Assembly (NCBI GenBank): GCA_036571765.1
Contig: BROE01000017.1
Coordinates: forward strand, 2,042,647 to 2,106,646
From: Plecoglossus altivelis
Taxonomy: Eukaryota; Chordata; Actinopteri; Osmeriformes; Plecoglossidae
Length of the DNA stretch: 64,000 nucleotides
Reading direction: 5' to 3'
This document shows positions 37,913 to 49,900 of the stretch, one piece after another. The notes below the pieces were generated by a model. The model did not search any database and was not told the DNA's origin. It saw only the letters and a program-made list of their open reading frames with translations. Both the position numbers and the translations under genes were made by a program. How positions within the stretch are numbered: the stretch's first letter is position 1; each line of letters begins with the position of its first letter.

Positions 37913-39296
37913 TCATTGTGATCCCCCCTCTCTCCCCGCAAACCGTACTTTTCCAGGAATGTAGTTGCGGTCGATGCTCTCGTCCTGCAGGAACATGTGA
38001 AGACAGCGCTCATTCTGGGCCAGAGGGTGACCTGCAATTCTGAACACACACAGACATGGCTAGCACCTCTGCTACTGGGCTGGGTTCCAGAGCTGGGTTG
38101 TAGGGCAGGGTCAGTCTGGGATACAGGGTTGACTCCGCTAGCCTGTGTCCATAGCCACCTGTTGATGAACTGCTCCAGGCCAAGCCGTCGCTCCTCGATG
38201 AAGGACTCCTCGAAGATGCCCTCATCGCCCCGGAAAGGCAACTGCCTCTTCAGGGCCTTGCCAGGCAGCGGGGGAACTACAATCTGAACACGCACAACAT
38301 GCTTAATACATAATTACCGTCTGAACACACGAAACGGCATACCTCATCCAGTTCAGAACCAAGTTTGCTTCAAAGTAAGTTTACTGTGGTCTGATGATGC
38401 ATTCAAATAAACACGTAGTGGCAACAATAAACAATGAGCCATAATAGGATAAATACAGTCCTCAGTCGAGACGTCCCCTAGCCTCTCACCTTGCTGTCTC
38501 GTTCCAACTCATTCTTCAGCCACTCGAAGTCACTGTACCTCCTTCGCACACGCGAGTCCTTCAGTTTGAAGATGGGAAGGTTTGTCTGAAGGAAATTAAG
38601 AAACAGGAAAACATCGATCGACATGAACTACTCATGTCAACGTTTCTGTCCGTACAAGCACCACGGTGGCAAATCACAGTTAGGTCACGAATAACCGGTA
38701 GCTGGACCTTTTGTGTACACTTTTAGGGCACCTACAACTCCGTTCCCCACGAGAAACTCTGTTAGATTCAGACGAGGCAGCTTAGTTAGCAAACCTACAC
38801 TGCTGCCTTCATCAACACATGTTGCAATACGGTTGTCGCAAAATGGGCCTTAATTAATATCTGATCTTGTAACATTTGAATAGCTAACTAGCAAGCGCTT
38901 CCCTTTGTCAAACCCCATGTAGCCAGACTAGTATTTGAGTATATTGCTAGCACTAACTAGCTGCAGTGCTTGCAGAGCTAGTTAGCAATCACTTATTATT
39001 TTCAAAGGGCTACAAGTTACTCATTGGCCTTACTAGGCTTGTTTTAGTTTACTTGTAGATGTGATGGCCAATGACGCGTTAGTCGGCTATGCAGCTACAG
39101 TAGCTAAGTGCTAAGTTTGCTGACCACATACCCGCATACGAACTTCGTAAGTTGTGAAACGGTTTCGCCCAACTCCAATAGTTTGTGGGTCATAAACGTC
39201 AATTTCCAGAAAATTGCTCGGGGGACCGTAAGCATCTGTTAGATCTTGGGGCTTGGAATTCAACCGACGAGTATCCGCCACCGTTGGTTCTGACAT
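37913..39296 (-). CDS. snx12: Sorting nexin 12 (PX domain)
   Basis: Small endosomal sorting nexin of the SNX3/SNX12 pair, which binds PtdIns(3)P and works with retromer. Four exons, 39296-39132, 38585-38490, 38283-38159 and 38039-37913, close to 170 residues (mammalian SNX12 is about 162). The start reads MSEPTVADTRRLNSKPQDLT; the PX domain follows with RRRYSDFEWLKNELERDSK, the proline-rich loop PPLPGKALKRQLPFRGDEG and the helix FIEERRLGLEQFIN, then AGHPLAQNERCLHMFLQ. The C-terminus is uncertain: reading straight through gives GKVRFAGREGGSQ, eight residues longer than expected. Splicing at the GTACGG inside GKV to a candidate exon at about 37756-37770 would end the protein GKV. Identity is secure; only the last codons are in doubt. 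Confidence 0.95.
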
Positions 39297-40527
39297 GTTC
39301 GGTGTCGGACAGCCAGCAGCGAGTTAGCTCCTAGACTGGCTAACGTTTGACAGCTAGACTAATTAATACTTGGATAGAATAATAATAAGTATCCTCCCAG
39401 ACATCAATTTAGCGTGATGGCTGGACGAATGAAGTTAGCAGTAGCATCTATACTGGGCGGCCACCGTAACCCTTCCCCTCTTGCGTTGGCACTAATAATA
39501 CCCACTGTCACTAGCTAGATAGCTAGCACAGACCAGCAGTTAGCTACACGGCGTCGCACGGGTTGCCATGTTTTTTCAATTTTAGGTACTATCCCCCCAT
39601 CGAGGGGTTCGAAACCACATTCCTGACGATGTCCTTGTTTATGTCATGGGTTAATTTGTTGTTGAATAATAGGTACACTATGGGTCGAAGTAGGGTTAAT
39701 CCTTGACTTGGATGATAAAAAGATTCCAAAGAATCCAAACACCCATTTCTGGGAATGATGAAATTATGATTTCGAAGAGGTCAAAAGACAGCTAGACACA
39801 ACATCACTCACACACACCTGTGAAATTCTAAATGCTAGCTTTTCGGTGGCGTTTTTGAATTTTCATATGTAGTTGCTTCTCGAGAACCACAGAAAGGGCA
39901 AGGGAGAGAGGAAGCGATGACTGAACTGAACCAATGAAAGCACTCCACCCTTCGGAAATGCCCCCGAAATCGCTTTCGATCACTTGATATCTGCTTAGAT
40001 TGGGTAATATCACAGGAAACCCATTTAAAGTGTTTACAAGCTCACAGCTGGCAAGAGAAAAGATCAAATGGATGAGAGCATATTCTAAATGATTGTATAT
40101 GTAGCCTAATTAACCCTTCAACACAGGTTTGAAACCTGACTATGATCATAGTTGAGCATTTGCATTAAAAGCAGTCTCAGACCTATTAATTACACCTTTC
40201 CGATTTGTAATTAGACCTGACCTGTTTTTTGATAAAGCCGATAAACACATACGAGGCGCTTCACTGAATTCATGCTAATCTAATCCACGGATGGGTTTGT
40301 GCTTTAGTAGCCTATTGCACACAAATATTCGTTAGGCCTAACTGATGAATACTTTGCTTTTTGATGTTTCCTGTCTAAAGGAAGTAGGAGATGCAAGAAC
40401 AGATCAAATGTTTTTCAGATTATAAAGGCTTGATTGCATGTATTCATTTGTTTGGTATACAGTGCATATGGATGGACCTTTTACGTAAAATAATTTGTTG
40501 TGTAGCTTTTGTTCATACATGGCTCTG
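39297..40527. other. Intergenic DNA between snx12 and il2rg
   Basis: snx12 promoter and 5' UTR should lie just above 39297. No coding sequence is recognised. A short dispersed repeat at 39725-39787 has a related copy at 41857-41930. Confidence 0.45.
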
Positions 40528-40533
40528 TTTATT
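40528..40533 (-). terminator. il2rg poly(A) signal
   Basis: TTTATT on the plus strand gives AATAAA on the minus strand about 365 bases after the il2rg stop codon, consistent with a short 3' UTR (40520-40894). Confidence 0.55.
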
Positions 40534-40894
40534 AAGTCAGTCAATGCATCTTTTTGTTGCTCAAATTGAATGAAAAACTGAAAAACAGACAAAGTTCTTA
40601 AAGTTAGCATACAGTTATACAAAGTCATACAAAGACATCTCTAAGACTCGTTAATGAAGGAGGAAGGGTGAGATAAGAAAAGAGGAAATAGGTGGGGAGG
40701 AGGGGTAGGATAAGAAAACATACTCATTAAGATGTCTTGCGTCAGGTCACATTTTGAGGCAAGTGTACAGTTGTTGAAATTTAACACTTGGCAATAACTG
40801 TGGCAAAGTCAATCAATTGTAATTGTTTGTGTTTATGTGAAGGAGACCAGATAAGGTGGCAATCTGGAACAATTAAGATGCCCCCCAGGTGTTT

Positions 40895-43800
40895 CTAAAG
40901 ACCTGCCTCTTCCTCTCCAGACGTGATGGGAAGACTGGAGGTGCTGGTGGATGACGAACCAGAGTTGGACAGGCAGTCAGACTGGTCAGTGGAGATGGAG
41001 ACAGAGCAGTCGGATTGGTCGATGGTTACCGTGGCAGGGCTCTCCGGTTGGCTGGTTGACAGAGTGGTGTACTCGCGGACGGAGCAGGCGCTCTCGCTGA
41101 AGTTTGATTTGAACCCCTCCTTCAACTCCTTAGAGATGTGGAGCCATTCCTAAGAAAAGATATATGAAGTATTGCATATAAGTGTGCAAGTGACAATATT
41201 GAGTATGTGGATGTGACAGTGTGTGTGAGTGTACAAGAATGTATGTTAAGATGTGTGCGTTGTAAGAACTGTGTGTGAGGATGAGTGTCAAGTGTGAAGA
41301 TGTGTGCGTTTTAAGACCAGTGTGTTCATGAGGATGTGATATGAGGATGTCTGGTAGAATGTGTGTATGGCTGAAAGTGTGTGTCTGTGAGGATGCATGG
41401 AGTGATACATGTGTAAGGATGGATGTGGAGATGTGTGTGTGTGGATTTTACCTCCACATTGCCGTTGTGGGTGTCTAGCAGCTCTGCCAGGATGGGGTTC
41501 TTGGCCAGGTTGGGAACCACAGGAACAAGGATAACTTTCAGCCTGGGGGACAAAGGTATAGGTGTTTATTATGTCCTAGTTAAACAGACAGGTCCTATCT
41601 AGACAGACAGGTCCTAGTTAAACAGACAGGTCCTATCTAGACAGACAGGTCCTAGTTAGACAGACAGGTCCTAGCTAGACAGACAGGTCCCAGCTAGACA
41701 GACAGGTCCTAGTTAGACAGACAGTTCCTAGCTAGACAGACAGGCCCTAGTTAGACAGACAGGTCCTAGCTAGACAGACAGGTACCAGCTAGACAGGCAG
41801 GTCCAAGTTAGACAGACAAGTACAGGTCAGACATACCGTATCCATAAATCCCTAACAATGAAAAAAATCAAAAGAATCCAAACAACCTTTTCTATAAATT
41901 GTAAAATAATGAATTTGAAGAAGTCAAAAGTGTGTACACTGTGTAGGGGTAGGGTGTACAAATTAGGGGGTTGTGTGTATTAGTACAGGTATAGACTGTA
42001 TTAGTTGAGGGGTAGTATGTACTAGTTAGGGGGTGGAGTGTACCAGAACAGGGATAGAATGTATTAGTGGAGGGGTAGTGTGGTCTAGTCAGGGGGTTGT
42101 GTGTAGTAGTACAGAGATAGTGTGTACTAGTGGAGGGGTAATGTGTACTAATTAGGGGGTAGTGTGTACTAGTCTAGTGGTAGTATGTACTAGTCTAGGG
42201 GTAGTGCGCTACCTCTCGTTGTGGAGCAGAAGCATAACCAGCAGCAGGAGAGTGAGGGCGGCCACCACAGCCAGCAGGGGAGTCCACACTGTCACGCCAA
42301 TGCCAGGTGGCCCCATGTCCTTACGGCTGTGTGCTGCTAAGGAAGAGGTAGAAAGAAAACATGAGTCTGGAGCATAGAACATGCATGACCTGGCCTGAGC
42401 TACCCTGCCATGGTGTGTTTTAAAGGGACTCCGGCGAAAGCAAGTCGCAGTTAGCAATAAAAGCAGTGTTAAGATGAAAGCCAGTGGCTGGGAACATGGT
42501 GCATACTGTACCTGTGATGGGACCCCAGGAGACGGCCTGGCTCCACTCACTCCAGAACTTGGACTGATAACAACTCTCTGACACTCGCGTCCTCACTTGA
42601 AACACGTAGCGGAGACTTTGGGACGGCAGGGGGACGCTGAAGTCCTGCTTCCCGTTGTCAAAGATGAAACTCTGAGGATGAGGAGCGGGACGGAGAAAGT
42701 CAGGAAAGCAAAGGCAAGACGGTCATCTTGACGTATCCACCTCCCTCCTTCTACCCCGTCTCCCTCCTACACCCACCCCCACTCTCCCCTTGCCACCCAT
42801 TTCCCCTTGCGACTCCCCCCCAACACTCTACCCTTTCCCCCCCCATATCCCCCTCCCCTAATCCCTCATCTACCTCCTTACCTTCCAGTCACTGTTGTCC
42901 GTCTTGTGTCGAACTTCGCTTTCCAGGCAGTGGTAGTTTAAGGAGTTGTTCCAGTACAGCCACAGCTCGTGTCCATTCATGTTCTTCATTGTCAGGTTGG
43001 TTGGAGGATTCATTTTCACTGGAAAACATGGATTGACGAATGAAACCCTAACCCTGTATTAATCAGCAATAAACCCAATTTGAACCACACCTCTGAATAA
43101 AGACTGGCTACGTTGTACTGAGCTATTGAGCAAGAGACTGTGTTTTGCAGTGCTTTGATGAAATTACATTACATGTCTTAAACAAACAAATAAAATCACC
43201 CTCATTCTCTAATACTAATCTCTCTACAAATACAAAAGTGTCAATAAAGATATACCCATGGCTTTGAGGTCATGTTTCTTCTCGTCTGAGCAGTTTTCAT
43301 GGGTGACGTTGGTGGAAAAAGTCAGAAATTTGTCCCGTTTGTCCAGATAGGCCTCACTGCAGCCAATAACCACCCCCTGCTCCACAACATAAGTGGAGCA
43401 TTCACGATATGGGGCAGACTTATATCTGAGGGGCAGATAGCAGACCACAGGCACATACAAATTAAATAAGCAAGATAAATGTCATGGAAACTGGAGATTT
43501 GACACACACAAGGATGTGCACACACAAACTGACAGAAATGAATGGATAAACATTTTGCACATGTTCATTCTCGTCACTTGATATGCAAGTATGGCCTTGT
43601 CGATATTAGCAGTCTTCATGGTAATATCGCAGTTTTTTTTTTTTGTGTTCTAAAAAAAATAAATTCTCTGGCCTTCAAGCCCCAGATAGATGTTACAGCA
43701 GACCTCTGCCTCGGTCATCTGGTCATTATTGTCATCTGGCATCTCTCTTGCCAGCTGACTGACAAATACGATGTAAACCCTAGAACCTTAATTGATGCTA

Positions 43801-45138
43801 CACTGATGGTGGCGATAATCTCTTTTCGTGACGACTACACACACACACACACACACGCATATACATACACAAACACACACACACACACACTCACACACAC
43901 ACACACACACACAGATATCAGAACTAACCGGCTGTAGAAGGTATAGTTGACCAGGCCTGACCCTTTCCAGCTGCAATCGACGGTGTCCAGGTTGACAATC
44001 AAACAGCTCACCTCTGTAAAAGCAGCAGAACTCCATGACGCAACGCTGAGCCCACTCATGAGACATAGAACAGACTCAACCATCAGATAAGACAGAGCAC
44101 AGACACTGACATGCCATTTGTGACATTTAGAACTTAACCCTCGCAACCTTTCCCTGGGTGATCTGTGCGAGGCTGGTTCACCCTGGGCAAAATATAATAT
44201 TACGCACATAGTCCGTCAGCAGATACTTTTGTGTCCGAGGGAAACTCCGATGGTAGATGAGTAATAGAAGACAAACTTGCCGTCTCAAAATGGATCTTAG
44301 TCAATTATTGGATGTATTTCTGAACTTTTTTTAAATTTTCCTTTCTTGTTTAGACTCAAGCACCCATAATATTACTATTATTAATGTCTGTATAAAGTGA
44401 AAACTGAGATTCAAGGAATTTCGTAGGGTTAGTGAATTAGAATCATTGCGCTCAAACTCTTTTTAACGCCCCATAAGTATTCAACTCACAAACAATATTG
44501 TCATAAATTAAAATGTATTCTCGTTTTTCTTATAGAAATTAATTTGTTGAGTAGAAAGTCAAACAATGAAATGGATAGCAGAGCACATTTTCCGGAAGTT
44601 CTCCTCTGTTCAAAGAGAACAAAGGCCTTACATATGAAGTGAAGTGACGTATTGTCAAGTATGCCCATACTCGAAATTTACCTCTGCATTTAACCCATCC
44701 AAGTGCACATACAGTAGTGAGTAGTGGGCAACCGCGCACACACACACACAGTGAACATACACCCAGAGCAGTGGGCAGCTATTGCTCCAGCGCCTGGGAA
44801 GCAATTGGGGGTTCGGTGCCTTGCTCAAGGGCACCTCAGTCATGGTATCGAAGGCAGAGAGAGTGCTGTTTATTCACAATCCCCACCTTCAATTCCTGCC
44901 AGTGTGAGAATTGAACCAGCAACTTGAAGGTTACAAGCCCAACTCCCTAACCATTAGGCCACGACTTCCCCCATTAGGCCACGACTTCCCCTATATCATA
45001 GTACAATTCAAATTATTCTATCTTTACGTGATTTCTTTTACACAAGTAACATCATTTTTAGAGTTGTGTCTTACCTGGACAGCTGGTAGACTCATGTCCA
45101 TTGAGATGGATAAGGAGAAAAAAGGCAACCAGCATCAT
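40895..45138 (-). CDS. il2rg: Common cytokine receptor gamma chain (gamma-c)
   Basis: Shared signalling subunit of the IL-2, IL-4, IL-7, IL-9, IL-15 and IL-21 receptors. Eight exons close to 361 residues: 45138-45075, 44013-43929, 43425-43256, 43018-42882, 42671-42512, 42336-42213, 41542-41452, 41149-40895. A hydrophobic signal peptide (MMLVAFFLLIHLNG) leads two fibronectin-type cytokine receptor domains; conserved cysteines appear in EVSCLIVNLDTVDCSW and in the third exon, and NVT and NYT sequons are visible. Domain 2 carries the class I signature WSEWS. One transmembrane helix (WTPLLAVVAALTLLLLVMLL) is followed by a box-1-like PVVPNLAKNPILAELLD, and a serine-rich tail containing REYTTLST. 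Eight exons with this split match mammalian IL2RG. The tail holds a duplicated DQSDC segment. Other class I receptors are less likely given the snx12 neighbour and the EVxC start of the mature chain. Confidence 0.93.
41585..41830. repeat. 19-bp minisatellite in the last il2rg intron region
   Basis: About a dozen copies of TAGACAGACAGGTCCTAGC sit between the exons 41452-41542 and 42213-42336. A second looser array with GTAGTGTGTACTAGT-like units follows at 41940-42190. Confidence 0.93.
43836..43915. repeat. (CA)n microsatellite in an il2rg intron
   Basis: A nearly pure CA run lies just beyond the donor of the exon 43929-44013. Confidence 0.95.
44640..44991 (-). mobile_element. tRNA-derived SINE in il2rg intron 1
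   Basis: Read on the minus strand, the element has a box A TGGCCTAATGG (44951-44961) and a box B around GGTTCAATTC (44907-44917), the spacing of a tRNA promoter. It is followed by a conserved-looking body (CCCTTGAGCAAGGCACCGAA) typical of abundant fish SINEs and a CA stretch. The first 18 or so bases at the tRNA end (CCATTAGGCCACGACTTCCC in plus sense) are duplicated in tandem. Target-site duplications were not clearly found. Confidence 0.8.
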
Positions 45139-46991
45139 GGTTAGCTGTCTATTGACTAGTCTTTGCCTGCTCACTTGTCTTCTGCTTGTGTCTCTGTTTG
45201 CGTGTGTCTGTACTTTCATATCCTGTAACCACACAGGATATACGCAGCAACTAAAACTCGATTCTGCAGAAATCTCATAGATGGTAGATAATGAAAACAA
45301 CATATGCTTTAGAGAAACAAAGTAACATCGAAAATGTGCTTGTATGAGTAGTCATGGAACACAGCTACACATTGACACACACCAGCCATCACACACACAT
45401 CCCCACAAATCGTGAACAACAGATGCTGCATATTTGTTCTAGTGCATGTGCTCGCTGTGTACTGCGTATGAGTGTGCATGGCTTTGTGAGTTAAGATATG
45501 TTTTGTCTTGTGTGTTTACTACGTATGAGCGTGTTTAGACGGTGTACATGTGTTCCTTAATAATGTTTTACTGTATTTCACCCCCCCCCCCCCCACACAC
45601 ACACACACACAGTGTCAAATGCCCCAGTATCACAGGTAAGGGTTGAAACCATAACCATAGTCTCAGCCATGAAAAATTGAGGGTGTGCATTTGAAGGTAT
45701 TTTGACAGGTCAAAGGCAGGGTAGGGTGTACATATGTCAATATCTGGAAGTGTGGATGCAAGGCCCAAATGAGGAGACGTGAAGAGCATCTGAAGGTAAA
45801 CCCACGGAGGAGGCGGCACGGCAGGAAATCAAGGATAAGAAACGTGCAGCTAGTTATGTTTCCTCAAAGAACGTTGCCTAGCCCGGCTCTCTGCAGGTAG
45901 ACATCTCTGTCTTGTGGACTTCTCTGGACCGAAAACTATACACATACTCACCCTACAGTAACTGGAGGTGGTGTGAAAATGCACTTGGAATAAGTCGGCC
46001 TTGTCTGCCAGTTACTAGCCCTGATGTCAACCTTGGAACAAACAAGGTCCTCTGGGTATATTGTTCGGATTGGCTTAGCAATTAGGAGACCTTGTTGAAC
46101 TAAAACACCATAGACTCTAAAACAGTGGGTCTTAACCTGGGTTCGATCGAACCCCAGGGGTTCGGTGAGTCAGTCTCAGGGGTTCGGTGGAGGTCAAGAC
46201 ACACACCTGACTCATATGATTATATGACTTTGAAAAAATCATATTTCAGTTTTTCAATTAAGAAGGGTTCGGTGAATGCGCATTTGAAACTGGTGGGGTT
46301 CAGTACCTCCAACAAGGTTAAGAACCACTGCTCTAAAACCTCCAGAGTAACAGTTGACTGTTACACCACTAACACCATCGTTTGTAGTCTGCATGAATAA
46401 CAACTTATCCAGCACTTGTGGCCAACGTTTTCTTGTGAGAGACAAGTCTTCAAAGATGATCAGAATGTTAAAATGATCAGAGAAACATATTATTTTTTTT
46501 AAATGGTGTCCTTTTATTGGGAATTAATAATTGAATGTACAGGTATTTAAAATATAAACGATCGAATAATTCACATTTGATTGTTTTTCAGATCATCGTG
46601 ACGGACAGTACGCACCGGAAATTTCCCGTCAAAGCATGTGTCAGCTTGAGTTGCCAAGCCGCTGTTTTTCGGGGGTTCATTAGTTTTCGCAAAATAACAC
46701 AGCATGTCATAGTATTACAGTCCTTCATACACGCATGTAGGCCTATTATACATGATTCATGATACATGTGTGGGACACAAATGTTTTTCTGGGACACCAC
46801 AGGTTTTGGCCCGTCAATTAAGACCTTTTATTGTGAAGAAACCAAACAGGAAGTTTCAATGTTGTGATGGTGACAGTTACGGAAGTTGGAACGTACCTGT
46901 CAAAGGCTAGCCAGCAAGATAAGCGTTTAACATACCCTCGCTGGCTGTTAATATGACAGTTATAGTAGTGATGGTTTAACAGACGTGCATA
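45139..46991. other. Intergenic DNA between il2rg and slc9a6
   Basis: The il2rg and slc9a6 genes are divergent here, so both promoters lie in this 1.9-kb interval. A CA run at 45583-45611, next to a C run, and a hAT-type MITE at 46123-46330 are the only features recognised. Confidence 0.5.
46115..46338. mobile_element. Nonautonomous hAT-type MITE with 8-bp target duplication
   Basis: A 208-bp element (46123-46330) begins CAGTGGGTCTTAACCTGG and ends with the imperfect inverse AAGGTTAAGAACCACTG. It is flanked by perfect 8-bp direct repeats CTCTAAAA at 46115-46122 and 46331-46338. Eight-base duplications and CAGTGG ends are hallmarks of the hAT superfamily. It has no coding capacity and contains internal repeats of GGGGTTCGGTG. 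Confidence 0.9.
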
Positions 46992-49900
46992 ATGAGATCA
47001 TCAGCAAAACATTTTGCTCTGAAGCCGTCGAAGACGATGCTTATTTTACCCTGTCTGTTTACATTTCTTCTCGTAGGAAGCCAAGGAGAGAGCACTGCCA
47101 TGGACAATGTCGCAACTGAAAGAATGGCTGAAGAAAGCCATAGACAAGACAGTGCCTATCTACTTATATACATAATGCTCTTAACATTGACCATTTTAAC
47201 GATATGGCTTTTTAAACACCGTCGATTCAGGTTTCTACATGAAACGGGACTGGCCATGATCTATGGTGAGGCTACTCGCCGTAGCTTTCGTTACTTTATT
47301 GCTTAAGTCCCAGCGTTACAGCTACATGATGGACAAGTATCTAGCAGGTCAACGAGCGTAATACAACCCTGAACGTGACAGCTAACCGTTGCCTAGTTCG
47401 CCATTGCACTTCCATAACTAAGCTGTTATACAATCATGCTCATAAAGGGGACCCTGCGTTTTGCGGGGTCGTCCGTAATTCTTACCTTTCTCTGGATTGT
47501 GGTGTCTCGCAGTTTGGTATGGATAGTTCCACACGGTTGTATGGTCCAACCATTTTTGTACCCGTAGGTTTGCTGGCTGGGGTCATTCTCCGCTTCGGAG
47601 TGCACGTACCCCAAAACCTGAACAACGTGACTATGAGCTGCAGCGTAAACGCCAGCCCCGCGACTCTACTGGTGAACGCCAGTGGACGCTTCTACGAGTA
47701 CACCTTGAAGGGAGAGGTCAGCAGGGGCAAAGGTCACCAAGTTCAGGATGATGAGATGCTGAGGAAGGTATGAGGTCAAACCTGATCACTCCAAAGCCCA
47801 CATTTTTTCTACTCTAGGCTCAACATATCAATAATCATGACGAATATTGTCTTTTCAGCTGACATTTGACCCGGAAGTGTTTTTCAATATCTTGTTGCCT
47901 CCAATCATCTTCCATGCTGGCTATAGTTTGAAAAGGGTAAGTCACGTGATTCCCCCAGGAGCATCCTCAATGTACATTTAGACTAACCACACTAGGTTGA
48001 TTGATGTTATACGGTTTTAGATTGTGTTTCTAGCATGTTTGTAATGTGTTCATAATCAGAGGCACTTCTTCCGGAACATCGGCTCCATCCTGACCTACGC
48101 CTTCATGGGAACGGTCATATCCTGCCTCGTCATCGGGTGAGATCCCCTGACTATCTGATAACGTGCGGAAGGTGGCGTGCGACGCGCGTGCGACATCTGC
48201 GTCGCGGGCGCGGCGTGCCTGCCGCGGTACGTGTAACGCTCGTGCCGTCTCTGCCTCCAGGCTCCTGATGTACGGCTGCGTGTCGTTCATGAAGGCCGTC
48301 GGACAGCTGGGAGGAGACTTCTTCTTCACGGACTGCCTCTTCTTTGGTGCCATAGTGTCTGCCACAGACCCAGGTGGTGCATTCCTCCGCTCTGCTACTT
48401 CCTGCTCCATTCTGCTCTGCTCTCTTCTGTGCTTCTCTATGCTCTCATCGGAGTGTAGCAATCAATCTGCGTTGAGTGAGTGAGTGTGTGTGTGTGTGTG
48501 TGTCCTCTCAGTCACAGTGCTGGCCATCTTCAATGAGCTGAGGGTGGATGTGGACCTGTATGCCCTGCTGTTTGGAGAGAGTGTCCTCAATGACGCTCGT
48601 GGTATCATACTTTCTCGTGAAGTGTTCCATCTCTTCTCTCTCTCACCCCCGCCTCCCCCCCCCGAGACACACAACACAGCAACAGATGACACTCAGTAGA
48701 CAGTTCTGTTTATCCAGTCAATGAGAAGCTGGGCTGCACTGTGATCCTTTGGATGGCAATCAGACTGAAACTAACCCTAACCCCTTGTTACCTTTCTGGC
48801 AACTTCTAAATGACTCGAATGTCAACTTTACATAGCCTTGACTTCTTGCCAACTCAGTAACAACCCTACGCTAACTTCAACAAACCCCTAGTTAGCTGTC
48901 TGGAAGCCTGAAGCCAACTCAAACTAACTGACTCTTCCCTGGCTGGTGTTGCAGTGTGCTGCTGCGCTATGAAAAGCAGCGTGGGCAGGAGAGGCGGGGC
49001 CAGGGCGGGGGCCAGGAGCAAGGGCCGCCCCCGCGGTGGGACATGGTTGTAGTGGCAGGTTTAGCCCCTCCCCCCTCCAGCTTTACCCCTCCCTCCTGCC
49101 TCTCAGAACCAGGTCAAATACACCGCGCACTGCTATTGGCTTCACTGAACTCCACCTTGAGTGACAGTATTTGACCTGTAATCGCTCTCTGGTGTGCTAT
49201 ATTCTGCTTCCGTGTGCTGTAGACACTGATTTAGTGTAACGTAGTCTCTGATTTAGTGTGCTATTGCGTGTGCGTGAGTGCGCGGGCGCTCGTGCATGTG
49301 CGCGCACATGTATTACCATAGATTTACTGGTAATGCAAAGCTTTGGAGAGTGATCAAATAGCTGCCGTGTTGGACTACAGGCTGAACATCACACACTTTG
49401 AATGGTGTTCTGGATGCCTACGCGTCCCAGTTAGCGCTCACCAACATGGCAGCTGTTTGCTAGCTATGGAGCTGTCCAACTGCGGTGATTAAGGTCATGC
49501 TGCTCCTCCCCAGGTCTATCGGGGCCTACCAGCCCACCGGGGACAACACCCACAGCTTCCAGGCGTCGGCCATGGGCAAGTCCTTTGGTGTGTTTCTGGT
49601 GGTCTTCAGCGGGTCCTTGGCTCTGGGCGTGGCCACTGGGGTCATGACGGCGCTCATATCCTGTCAGGCGTGGCAACACTTGGAAAGGCCGGGGAGGGGA
49701 GAAATAAATAAATACATATTCTCATCGAGGTCAGGCCCTTATCACAACCTCTAACTTGGAGACACAGTAACCTCTGCTTGTAAGATGTTGAGCTGGTCTA
49801 CAAAACAGTTGTTCTTTAAATATCAGCTACTTGAATATGCTGTCACAGTTACACACTAGCTAGCTGCATAGCGATCTGACGGTTATATACAGTACTGTGC

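Noticed and set aside
41326..41553. Minus-strand frame extending past the il2rg exon with HTHLHIHPYT
   Set aside because: Beyond the donor at 41451 the frame follows a TG-rich intron; only the first part is exon.
48955..49075. GC-rich open segment starting VLLRYEKQRGQERRGQ after an acceptor-like TTGCAG in slc9a6
   Set aside because: No such segment exists in the SLC9A6/7 family and it would not repair the phase problem between the neighbouring exons.
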